Shown here in pieces: positions 6,700 to 13,665 of a stretch of 15,072 nucleotides of DNA; the first letter of the stretch is position 1, and every line of letters starts with the position of its first letter. The DNA comes from an uncultured Burkholderiales bacterium (GTDB lineage: Bacteria > Pseudomonadota > Gammaproteobacteria > Burkholderiales > Burkholderiaceae_C): positions 1-15,072 of the forward strand of contig CAIODK010000136.1 of assembly GCA_903856995.1 (NCBI GenBank), given 5' to 3'. Below the pieces are notes generated by a model that saw only the letters and a program-made list of their open reading frames with translations, had not been told where the DNA came from and did no database searches. A program made the translations under genes and the position numbers.

Positions 6700-7599
6700 T
6701 TAGACGTATTGCTTGAACCAAGCCAAAGCGCGGTTCCAGCCATCCGTCGCAGGTGCGGCGCGATAACTGGTGCGGTAATCCGCATGAAACGCGTGCGGTG
6801 CATCTGGGTACAACACAAACTCACTGGCCTTGGCGGCTTTGTTGCCCTTAGTGGCGGCTTGCGCCAAGGCTTCTTTCATGTTGTTGATAGATGTCACGGG
6901 AATGCCTGTGTCGGCGCTGCCGTACAACCCGAGTACGGGGGCTTTCAAAGAAGCAGCCAAGTCAACGGCATGTCTCGGGTTGTTGGCATTGGTTTGGCCT
7001 TCCATGCGGCCATACCAAGCTACGCCTGCTTTGATCTTTGGGTTGTGCTCGGCATACAGCCATGTGATGCGTCCACCCCAACAAAAGCCAGTGATAGCCG
7101 CGCGGTTGGCATTGCCACCGTTTTTGCCGGCCCACTTCAGGGCGGCATCCAAATCAGCCATCACTTGCGCGTCTGGCACTTTGGAGATGATTTCGGTTTG
7201 CAGCTTGGCAATTTCGCCATACATGCTGGGGTCGCCCTGGCGGACAAACAACTCAGGCGCAATCGCCAAGTAGCCGGCTTTGGCAAAACGCCGTGTGACG
7301 TCTGCAATGTATTCATGCACACCAAAGATTTCAGAGATCACCAAGACCACAGGCAAATCGTTTTTACCTTTGGGGGCTGAGCGGTAGGCTGGCATCTTGA
7401 AGCCGTTGACGTCAATCGTCACTTCGCCTTCGATCAGGCCTTCGCCCGAGGTTTGAATGGCGGTTTGCGCGATCAACGGCATGGCCGCAGCAGCGTAGCC
7501 TAAGCCCAATGCCGTTTGCAAAGCGAGGCGGCGTGTGGGGGCTGACTCGTCTTTGCTGTTGAGCAAAGCCTGTGTGTCTTGGATCCAGTTGGTGTGCAT
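6700..7599 (-). CDS. Dienelactone-hydrolase-family alpha/beta hydrolase with Tat-type signal
   Basis: The 299-residue protein is an alpha/beta hydrolase of the dienelactone hydrolase family. The Cys-Asp-His triad is visible as C173 in GFCWGG, D230 in GSADTGIP and H269 in DAPHAFHAD. E90 in ISEIFGVHE corresponds to the conserved glutamate near the nucleophile. Unlike the classic cytoplasmic enzyme it has an N-terminal extension with P-T-R23-R24-L-A-L and a hydrophobic stretch (about residues 26-46), consistent with Tat export. AAGGA precedes the ATG. It begins 11 bases after the secreted rhodanese gene and is almost certainly cotranscribed with it, pointing to a joint periplasmic role. The substrate is unknown; aromatic ring-cleavage chemistry is not supported by the neighbours. 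Homologues occur near sox genes as far as I know, but no function is established. Confidence 0.88.
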   Translation of the reverse strand: MHTNWIQDTQALLNSKDESAPTRRLALQTALGLGYAAAAMPLIAQTAIQTSGEGLIEGEVTIDVNGFKMPAYRSAPKGKNDLPVVLVISEIFGVHEYIADVTRRFAKAGYLAIAPELFVRQGDPSMYGEIAKLQTEIISKVPDAQVMADLDAALKWAGKNGGNANRAAITGFCWGGRITWLYAEHNPKIKAGVAWYGRMEGQTNANNPRHAVDLAASLKAPVLGLYGSADTGIPVTSINNMKEALAQAATKGNKAAKASEFVLYPDAPHAFHADYRTSYRAAPATDGWNRALAWFKQYV

Positions 7600-7610
7600 G
7601 AAACGTCCTT

Positions 7611-8189
7611 TTAGAAATCGCCTTTGAGGACGGGGAAGCCCAATGCGGCCCAGTCCAACATACCGCCGCGATAGTAATAAATTTTGCTAGAGGGGAACCC
7701 GTCACGCGTCATAGCCAGAATGGCTGTGGGGCTTTGTGGGCACACGGGGCCATTGCAAAAGGCAAACACTTTCTTGGCACCAGCGCAGTCCCAGCCCTTG
7801 GCAGTCTTCTTACAGCCCAGTTCGTCCATGCGTGCCGACACTTCCGTGTAGACGATGTGGTGTGAGCCGGGGATGGTGCCTGCGGCGCGGTCTTCGGGTT
7901 CACGCATGTCGACCAAGATGGCATCGCGATCGTTCATGGCGTTGAGCATTTCAATCTCGCCCACAGGGGTCACGCCGGCCACGGGCACCATGGGTTGTAG
8001 CCAGCCTTTGTTTTTGGCGCAGGGTGTCATGACGCGCTTGATTTCGCGCTCTTCACCTTTGGCGTTTTTCACCACAAACTTGGTGTCAGTGCCAATGATG
8101 CGCAAGTATTCTGGATCAGCGGCCACGGTGTTGACGCTGAGGGCAGCCAAGCCCAGGGCCGCGATCAAGTGCGTGAGGTTCAATTTCAT
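7611..8189 (-). CDS. Secreted rhodanese-domain protein with C-x-G-P-x-C loop
   Basis: The 192-residue protein begins with a Sec signal (MKLNLTHLIAALGLAALSVNTVAA) and carries one rhodanese domain from about residue 72. Recognisable elements are ILVDMREPEDRAAGTIPGSHHI, the active-site strand AFC145NGPVC150PQS and the C-terminal YRGGMLDWAALGFPV. C145 occupies the catalytic position that would carry the persulfide. The loop differs from the common CxxGxR form by having a second cysteine at C150, a pattern I associate with rhodanese domains of ArsR-rhodanese type. Further cysteines are C57, C126 and C135, which could form disulfides. The product should act in the periplasm, moving sulfane sulfur between Sox intermediates and thiols. 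It is translated just ahead of the hydrolase gene, and a terminator separates it from the upstream cytochrome gene. Its Shine-Dalgarno sequence is weak. Confidence 0.88.
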   Translation of the reverse strand: MKLNLTHLIAALGLAALSVNTVAADPEYLRIIGTDTKFVVKNAKGEEREIKRVMTPCAKNKGWLQPMVPVAGVTPVGEIEMLNAMNDRDAILVDMREPEDRAAGTIPGSHHIVYTEVSARMDELGCKKTAKGWDCAGAKKVFAFCNGPVCPQSPTAILAMTRDGFPSSKIYYYRGGMLDWAALGFPVLKGDF

Positions 8190-8215
8190 TGTTGTCTTTC
8201 TATGCGTGAATGCTT

Positions 8216-8254
8216 AAAAAAAGAGCTTCCCTAAGAAATCTCTAAGGGAAGCTC
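8216..8254 (-). terminator. Intrinsic terminator downstream of the small cytochrome gene
   Basis: GAGCTTCCCT (8223-8232) pairs perfectly with AGGGAAGCTC (8245-8254) around a 12-base loop. On the - strand the hairpin is followed by seven U residues (A run at 8216-8222). It lies 24 bases after the cytochrome stop and 26 bases before the rhodanese start, so the rhodanese-hydrolase pair likely needs readthrough or its own promoter. Confidence 0.9.
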
Positions 8255-8278
8255 ATCAAGGTACGAGTACCAGTCGTA

Positions 8279-8584
8279 TTACTTAGCGCCTGCCAAAACC
8301 CATGCAGCCAAGGCTTTGGCGTCGGCATCGCTCAACTGTGGTTGAGCGGGCATTGGGATAGGGCCCCATTTGCCGCTGCCGCCAGCTTTGATGGATTTAG
8401 CCAATGTGCCCTCGGCATCGGCTTGGCCTGCGTATTTTTTGGCGACATCTTGGTAGGCTGGGCCGACAATTTTTTTGTCGGCTGCATGGCAAGACAAACA
8501 GTTGTTCTTTTTAGCCAAGTCAGCGTTGGCCCAAGCACCCGTTGATGCAAATGCGATGAGGGCGATGGCGGTCAATTTTTTCAT
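8279..8584 (-). CDS. Small class I cytochrome c (c551/c552 type)
   Basis: This is a 101-residue periplasmic electron carrier. It has a Sec signal (MKKLTAIALIAFASTGAWA), heme motif C29-L-S-C32-H33 and the axial methionine M78 within GGSGKWGPIPMPAQ. The C-terminal helix reads ADAKALAAWVLAGAK. It is intact and of normal length. It closely resembles the truncated cytochrome at 1-200, sharing the WGPIPMPAQ block and VGP-x-(F/Y)-x-D-(I/V)-AKKY, so the two are paralogues within one island. AGAGGA lies upstream of the ATG. It has its own terminator, and possibly its own promoter, so it looks like a single-gene unit. A role as electron acceptor for sulfur oxidation and donor to a terminal oxidase is inferred from context. 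Confidence 0.94.
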   Translation of the reverse strand: MKKLTAIALIAFASTGAWANADLAKKNNCLSCHAADKKIVGPAYQDVAKKYAGQADAEGTLAKSIKAGGSGKWGPIPMPAQPQLSDADAKALAAWVLAGAK

Positions 8585-8630
8585 GTGTCTGTCCTCTGAA
8601 ATTAATAATTCGGTAGTTGCTTATGTATAA

Positions 8631-8662
8631 ATTCTAGCAATCTTGAGTAGCGCACCTGTCAA
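8631..8662 (-). promoter_or_regulatory. Possible promoter of the small cytochrome gene
   Basis: On the - strand TTGACA (8662-8657) is an exact -35 consensus, and TGCTAGAAT contains an extended -10 (TAGAAT at 8636-8631). The spacer is 20 bases, longer than ideal, but the TGn extension can offset this. AGGGA-TT-TCCCT (8662-8673) abuts the -35, and the AT palindrome AATTA-A-TAATT (8600-8610) lies in the leader; either could bind a regulator. Confidence 0.45.
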
Positions 8663-8689
8663 GGGATTTCCCTGCTGTGGACTGCCAAA

Positions 8690-9007
8690 TTACCAAACGC
8701 GCAGCATGCGTTTGGGCTTCACCAAAGATTCCTTGCACATCTTGTCGTCTCCGCGCGCGTTCTGCATGTAGGCGATGTTGCGAAAGTAGCTGATCTCTTT
8801 GATTTGTTCCACATTCACCACCGCGTCTTTGCGCAGCTGGCCGTCCATGACGATGGGACAGGCAATGATTTGCCACCATTTGCGGTCTTCCCCGTATTGG
8901 TTGCGCAGCGCTTTGTCGACGGCGGCGATGTCTTCGGCGCAAGTACTGGCCCACGCGGGTGCGGCCAGCAGCAGGGCGTAGAAGATGACTGTGAGTAGGC
9001 GACGCAC
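8690..9007 (-). CDS. Small secreted protein of unknown function in the RND-TolC operon
   Basis: I do not recognise this 105-residue protein. It begins with GTG at 9007, giving a textbook Sec signal (MRRLLTVIFYALLLAAPAWA, cleavage after residue 20). The mature part is about 85 residues and contains three cysteines (C23, C50, C91), a W-W pair (W44-W45) in DRKWWQIIACPIV, and a basic C-terminus ending KPKRMLRVW. No heme motif, transmembrane segment or adaptor-like lipoyl/hairpin domain is visible. It starts nine bases after the TolC-family stop, on the same strand, so it is probably the third gene of the RND operon although its ribosome-binding site is weak. A periplasmic accessory of the pump is one possibility, unproven. 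Confidence 0.75.
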   Translation of the reverse strand: MRRLLTVIFYALLLAAPAWASTCAEDIAAVDKALRNQYGEDRKWWQIIACPIVMDGQLRKDAVVNVEQIKEISYFRNIAYMQNARGDDKMCKESLVKPKRMLRVW

Positions 9008-9016
9008 AGACGTGGT

Positions 9017-10369
9017 TTATTTCAACAACGCATTCACTTGGCGCAACTGAGCCTCGCCCAGTTCACCGCTGGCAGCAGACAAGCGCAGTTGGTCCATCGT
9101 GGTTTGAATGCGCAGCTGCATCACTGCCAGTTCAGACTGAGCTGCATCATGCTCAGCACCCAGCCACTCGTTGGTGGTGCGTGCGCCTGTGCGGTGGGCT
9201 TGGCGTGTGGCACTTAAGCGTGCTTTGCTAGCTTTCTCAGATTGCGCCAAGGCTTGCAAGCGAGCGGCTGCCGTGCTGAGGCTTTGCCATGCATCGCGCA
9301 CGTTTTGCTCTATTTGCAGCTCGGCGGTTTCTTGGTCGTAGCGAAGTTTTTCAACTTGCTTCAAGGCTTCACGCTCACGCGCTTCCACCATGCCGCCCGT
9401 GCTGAGCGGCATGTTGAGCTGGAGGCCCACCATGTATTGCGCCATTTGGTTGCTGGCCGAGCCATACATGCCTTGGCCCGACAAACGGTCCATTTGCGCT
9501 TGCGCGACCCAATCCACCGTCATGGCGTTGCCGGCTTTCACACGCTTGGCTTCTTGGCCTTGTATGGCTTGTTGCAAACTCATCATCTGTAGGCTGGGCG
9601 ACTGCTGCTTGGCGCGTTGCACCCAGGTATTGGCGTCTGCCAAATTGCTAGGAGCGAGGTTGACATTGGCAGGGGTCAACAGCTGCGTGGGCTCTTGGCC
9701 CATCAGTTGGCGGTAGGCCACCTTCTTCATGGCCAAGTTGTTTTCTTGGGTGAGCACGTGGGCGCGAATTTCAGATGCGCGGGCGTTGGCCTCTTGCACG
9801 TCCATCACACTGGCATCCCCCACCGATTGGCGTTTGTTGATTTCGACCGCGGCTTGTTGCACGGCCTTTTGTTGGCGTTGCAACACATTGAGTGTGAGCT
9901 CTGCACCCACCACGTCAAAGTAGCGTTGTGCGGTGCGCATGATGAGGGCTTGTTGTGCCAGTTGCCATTGCGCTTGGGCAACTTGGGCGGACAGTTCTAG
10001 CTGCTTGCTTTGCGCTTCTCGCTCGGGGCTGATCCAAGCTTTTTGCGCGCCGATGCTGGCACGCGCCAAAGCGCCTGCGTTCACATTCGTTTTGAACGTC
10101 ATGTCGCTCATCATGCCCGGAACTTCAGCACCTTTGATGCGACTGTCCGCACCACCTAAGCCCACTGCACCACCGGCAGATACGGTAGGGGCCCACAACG
10201 CTTTGGCTTGATCTTGGCGAAAGGCGGCTTGCTCATGCAAGGCACGTGCGGCGGCTATTTCTGGGTCGCGGGTCAGTGCGGCTTGCCATGCGTTCATCAA
10301 GTCGGCGGCATAGGTGGCGGAGCTGATGCCGGCAAGGGTCAAGGCGGCAATGAGTGGCAAGCGTTTCAT
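9017..10369 (-). CDS. TolC-family outer-membrane efflux protein
   Basis: The 450-residue protein has a Sec signal (MKRLPLIAALTLAGISSATYA) and the two repeated OEP halves of the TolC family. Each half has long alpha-helical coiled-coil stretches rich in A, Q, E and R (for instance residues 120-215 and 330-450) flanking a short beta segment. The opening ADLMNAWQAALTRDPEIAAARA is typical of the family. No lipobox cysteine is present, unlike OprM-type members. It starts with an ATG overlapping the RND stop in an ATGA arrangement, with GGAG upstream, so the two are translationally coupled. It should form the outer-membrane exit duct for the RND permease. No periplasmic adaptor gene lies beside it. 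Confidence 0.92.
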   Translation of the reverse strand: MKRLPLIAALTLAGISSATYAADLMNAWQAALTRDPEIAAARALHEQAAFRQDQAKALWAPTVSAGGAVGLGGADSRIKGAEVPGMMSDMTFKTNVNAGALARASIGAQKAWISPEREAQSKQLELSAQVAQAQWQLAQQALIMRTAQRYFDVVGAELTLNVLQRQQKAVQQAAVEINKRQSVGDASVMDVQEANARASEIRAHVLTQENNLAMKKVAYRQLMGQEPTQLLTPANVNLAPSNLADANTWVQRAKQQSPSLQMMSLQQAIQGQEAKRVKAGNAMTVDWVAQAQMDRLSGQGMYGSASNQMAQYMVGLQLNMPLSTGGMVEAREREALKQVEKLRYDQETAELQIEQNVRDAWQSLSTAAARLQALAQSEKASKARLSATRQAHRTGARTTNEWLGAEHDAAQSELAVMQLRIQTTMDQLRLSAASGELGEAQLRQVNALLK

Positions 10370-13300
10370 GCGTGTTCTCCAGAAATGTGTGAGGCGGGCT
10401 TGTTCTTGAAAGCCATGTAATAGAGCAGCGGGATCACCACCAAGGTGAGGACGGTTGAAACAAAAATACCAAAGATCAGCGAGATGGCCAAGCCATTGAA
10501 GATCGGGTCATCCAAGATGAAGAAGGCGCCCATCATGGCGGCCATGCCGGTCAACACAATCGGTTGTGCGCGGGTGATGGCCGAGGCCACAACAGCCTCT
10601 TTCAACGCGATGCCTTGTGAGACCTGCAAGCGGATGAAGTCGACCAACAAAATCGAGTTGCGCACGATGATGCCTGCCAAGGCAATCATGCCGATCATGG
10701 AGGTGGCGGTGTAGGGCGCACCCAGCAAAGCGTGGCCCGGCATCACACCAATGATGGTGAGGGGAATCGGCGCCATGATGATGAGCGGCACCAGGTAGGA
10801 GCCAAACTGCGCCACCACCAACAAATAGATGAGCACCAAGCCCACGGCATACGCGGCGCCCATGTCGCGGAATGTCTCGTACGTCATTTGCCATTCACCG
10901 TCCCATTTGACCGCGTAGTGTTGGTAAGGGTCTGCGGGTGGTTGGATGAAGTACTCGTCCACAGGTTTGCCGTTGGGCGTCGTGATGTTCTGCAACCCAC
11001 TGCGCATGCCAAACATGCCGTACAACGGGCTGTCTACTTGGCCTGCCATGTCGCCCACCACGTAGATGACGGGTAGCAAGTCTTTGTGATAAATCGGTTG
11101 TTCGCGCAGCGTGTCGCTGAGGGTGATGAGTTGGCGGATCGGCACGACCTCACGTTGCGAGTTACGCACGCCGAGGCTCAAGAGGTGGTCCAAGGAGGTT
11201 TGTTCACCTTTGGGTAAACGGATGACGATGGCCGCTGCGTATTTGTTTTGGTCATGTGCATAGACGGTGGACTCACCCGCCAACGCTGCACGCAACGTGC
11301 TAACGATGGCTTGTTGAGAGACGCCCATTTGGGCCGCCTTTTGGCGGTTGATGAGCAGCACCTGACGCGGCGCTGCGCTGATGGTGCTGTCGTCCACATC
11401 GACTACGCCATGTTGTTGGCTGAACATGGCGCGCACCGACTTGGCCACTTGGATGCGACCCTCGTCTGTCGGGCCATACACCTCGGCCACGATGGGGGCC
11501 AACACAGGTGGGCCGGGCGGGACTTCAATCACCTTCACGTTCGCGTTGAAGGTCTTGCCAATGGCTTGCAGGGCAGGGCGCTCGCGCATGGCGATGATGT
11601 GACTTTGCGCTTTGCGCAAATGCTTGTCTTGCAGGTTGACTTGGATGTCACCCACATTGCCCCCGCTGCGCAAATAGTATTGGCGCACCAAGCCGTTGAA
11701 GTTGATCGGGGCGCTCAGGCCTGCGTAGGCTTGGTAGTGAGTGACCTCGGGCACGGTGGACAAGTGCGCGCCTAAAGCGCGCAACACTTTTTCGGTTTCT
11801 TCCACGCGGGTGCCTGCAGGCATGTCGACCACGATTTGGAATTCAGATTTGTTGTCAAACGGCAGCATCTTCAATGCCACCCAGCCCGCCACGGGCAAGG
11901 TCACCGACAGCACGATGGCACCCAACACGCCGGCACCCAAGGCCCATCGGTTGCGAGAGCCGGTTGAATCGTTCAAGAACGGGGTGAACACACCATGAAA
12001 AAAACGATGCAACCACTTTTTAAAAGGACTCACTTCGGCATGTGACTGGGCATGGCCCGATCTCATCCAAATACGAGCCAACCAAGGCGTGACGATAAAA
12101 GCCACAGCCAGCGACAGCAACATGCCCATGCTGGCGTTGATGGGGATGGGGCTCATGTAAGGGCCCATCAAGCCCGACACAAAAGCCATGGGCAGCAAGG
12201 CTGCGATCACCGTGAAGGTTGCCAAGATGGTGGGCGCACCCACCTCGTCGACTGCCCCGGGGATGATTTGTGTGAGTGTTTGGTGGGGGTACAAAGCTTG
12301 GTGGCGGTGGATGTTTTCCACCACCACGATGGCGTCGTCCACCAAGATGCCGATGGAAAAGATCAGGGCGAACAGCGACACACGGTTGAGCGTGAAGCCC
12401 CAAGCCCACGAAGCAAACAAGGTGACGGTCAAGGTCAAGATCACAGCGGTGCCAACGATGGCGGCTTCACGCCGTCCTAACGCGATGAACACCAAGGCCA
12501 CCACGGACGCGGTGGCGAACAGCAGTTTTTGGATCAACTTTTTTGCCTTGTCGTTGGCCGTCTCGCCGTAGTTTCGCGTGGTGGTGACTTCCACGTTGTC
12601 TGGAATCTTGCTTTGCTTCAGTGAGTCCACTTGGGCCAGCACAGCGTCGGCTACGTCGATGGCGTTCGCGCCCGGTTTTTTGGTGATGGCCATGGTCACC
12701 GCGGTCCGTTCCGCTTGCTTGGCACCCGCCACGCCATGCCACACAGCGGTATTGGCCTGTGCGCCACCATCACGGACTTGCGCAATGTCATGCACGTGGA
12801 TGGGGTTGCCTGCGCGTACCCCCACCACCAAGTTGCCCACGTCTTTGGCACTGCTCAAGAAGGGGCCAGATTCAATGGCGATGGCTTGTTGGCCCACCAG
12901 CAAATCACCCACAGGTGCGCCTAGGTGCGCGGCTTGCAACGCCGTGCGCAGCTCAGGCACTGTGATGCCAGCGGCTTGCATGCGTGCGGGGTTGATATCG
13001 ATTTGAATCGCACGCGATGGGCCGCCCACCGTGGTCACTTCGCGTGTGCCTTTGACGCGCTTCAAGTCCACCTCGATGTTTTGCGCGATGCGCTCCAACT
13101 CAAACGCACTCAGGTCGGTGTCCTTGCCATGCAAGGTGAGCGACAAAATCGGCACATCATCAATGCCTTTGGGTTTGATCAGCGGTTGCAGCACGCCCAA
13201 GCCCTTGGGTAGCCAATCGGCGTGTGAGTTGACGGTGTCATACAACCGCACCAGTGCTTCGGTGCGAGGCACGCCCACTTTGTATTGCACGGTGATGATG

Positions 13301-13599
13301 GACATACCAGGTTGCGACACCGACATCACGTGCTCCACGCCTGCAATTTGCGACAGCACTTGCTCTGCGGGGATCGACACCATTTGCTCCACGTCTTTAA
13401 CCGCAGCACCCGGGAAGGGGATGAGCACGTTGGCCATGGTGACGTTGATTTGAGGTTCCTCCTCACGCGGCGTCACCATGACGGCGAAGACGCCGAGCAG
13501 GAAACACACCAACGCCAACAAAGGCGTGATTTGTGAAGTTTGGAACATGCGGGCCAAACGGCCAGAGATGCGGAGTGTGGAATCTGTCATAGCGCACAT
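10366..13599 (-). CDS. RND-superfamily efflux permease, HAE-like, adaptor gene absent
   Basis: The 1077-residue protein is a full-length ACR_tran (AcrB-type) proton-driven pump. Elements in order: TM1 (about 23-41) followed by TPREEEPQI; a first porter region to about residue 345; TM2-TM6 with the TM4 motif ILVD421D422AIVVVENIH; TM7; a second porter region starting KMLPFDNKSEFQIVVDMPAGT; and TM8-TM12 with VR980N981SILLVDFI in TM10. The DD pair is that of HAE-type pumps rather than metal-exporting CusA types. An arginine takes the place of the relay lysine of AcrB. The first ATG is used (13599); the in-frame ATG at 13590 is an alternative, and neither has a clear Shine-Dalgarno sequence. It diverges from arsR and leads an operon with the TolC-family gene. 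Substrate unknown. Confidence 0.92.
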   Translation of the reverse strand: MCAMTDSTLRISGRLARMFQTSQITPLLALVCFLLGVFAVMVTPREEEPQINVTMANVLIPFPGAAVKDVEQMVSIPAEQVLSQIAGVEHVMSVSQPGMSIITVQYKVGVPRTEALVRLYDTVNSHADWLPKGLGVLQPLIKPKGIDDVPILSLTLHGKDTDLSAFELERIAQNIEVDLKRVKGTREVTTVGGPSRAIQIDINPARMQAAGITVPELRTALQAAHLGAPVGDLLVGQQAIAIESGPFLSSAKDVGNLVVGVRAGNPIHVHDIAQVRDGGAQANTAVWHGVAGAKQAERTAVTMAITKKPGANAIDVADAVLAQVDSLKQSKIPDNVEVTTTRNYGETANDKAKKLIQKLLFATASVVALVFIALGRREAAIVGTAVILTLTVTLFASWAWGFTLNRVSLFALIFSIGILVDDAIVVVENIHRHQALYPHQTLTQIIPGAVDEVGAPTILATFTVIAALLPMAFVSGLMGPYMSPIPINASMGMLLSLAVAFIVTPWLARIWMRSGHAQSHAEVSPFKKWLHRFFHGVFTPFLNDSTGSRNRWALGAGVLGAIVLSVTLPVAGWVALKMLPFDNKSEFQIVVDMPAGTRVEETEKVLRALGAHLSTVPEVTHYQAYAGLSAPINFNGLVRQYYLRSGGNVGDIQVNLQDKHLRKAQSHIIAMRERPALQAIGKTFNANVKVIEVPPGPPVLAPIVAEVYGPTDEGRIQVAKSVRAMFSQQHGVVDVDDSTISAAPRQVLLINRQKAAQMGVSQQAIVSTLRAALAGESTVYAHDQNKYAAAIVIRLPKGEQTSLDHLLSLGVRNSQREVVPIRQLITLSDTLREQPIYHKDLLPVIYVVGDMAGQVDSPLYGMFGMRSGLQNITTPNGKPVDEYFIQPPADPYQHYAVKWDGEWQMTYETFRDMGAAYAVGLVLIYLLVVAQFGSYLVPLIIMAPIPLTIIGVMPGHALLGAPYTATSMIGMIALAGIIVRNSILLVDFIRLQVSQGIALKEAVVASAITRAQPIVLTGMAAMMGAFFILDDPIFNGLAISLIFGIFVSTVLTLVVIPLLYYMAFKNKPASHISGEHA

Positions 13600-13603
13600 T
13601 CTA

Positions 13604-13625
13604 TAAATAATTACTCCATTATTTA
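13604..13625. promoter_or_regulatory. Perfect 8-6-8 inverted repeat, probable ArsR operator
   Basis: TAAATAAT (13604-13611) and ATTATTTA (13618-13625) form a perfect inverted repeat around TACTCC. This size and AT richness suit a dimeric ArsR-family repressor. It lies four bases before the RND start and covers the proposed -10 box of that operon. The arsR gene begins 40 bases to the right, so the site could serve both divergent genes. Binding is inferred. Confidence 0.65.
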
Positions 13626-13646
13626 ACTAAACAATTAAATAATCAA
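13618..13646 (-). promoter_or_regulatory. Predicted promoter of the RND-TolC operon
   Basis: On the - strand TTGATT (13646-13641) and AATAAT (13623-13618) are separated by exactly 17 bases. The -10 is a five-of-six match and the -35 a four-of-six match to sigma-70 consensus. Transcription would start near 13610, leaving a leader of only about 10-20 bases before the ATG codons at 13599 and 13590. The -10 coincides with the right arm of the inverted repeat at 13604-13625, so a bound repressor would occlude it. Confidence 0.55.
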
Positions 13647-13656
13647 TAGCTTAATT
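13633..13656. repeat. Second AT-rich inverted repeat in the arsR/RND gap
   Basis: AATTAA (13633-13638) is inverted as TTAATT (13651-13656), and AACTAA (13625-13630) as TTAGTT (13655-13660). These weaker palindromes overlap the rest of the 66-base divergent gap just before arsR. They could be a second half-site for the regulator; low complexity makes chance likely too. Confidence 0.35.
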
Positions 13657-13665
13657 AGTTTTACA

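Noticed and set aside
6709..7380. 223-codon open frame antisense to the hydrolase gene
   Set aside because: No recognisable motif or ribosome-binding site, and it overlaps a gene with an intact catalytic triad.
8662..8673. AGGGA-TT-TCCCT as a terminator of the RND operon
   Set aside because: The two-base spacer is too short for an RNA hairpin loop and no T tract follows; it may at most be a protein-binding site.
8634..8954. Arginine-rich frame overlapping the small secreted protein
   Set aside because: The repetitive RRRHRRRR run is typical of a shadow frame; the alternative frame has a proper signal peptide.
10366..13599. CusA/CzcA-type metal efflux pump
   Set aside because: TM4 reads VDDAIVVVEN, the HAE-type pattern, and no methionine-rich metal site or metal-type adaptor was seen.
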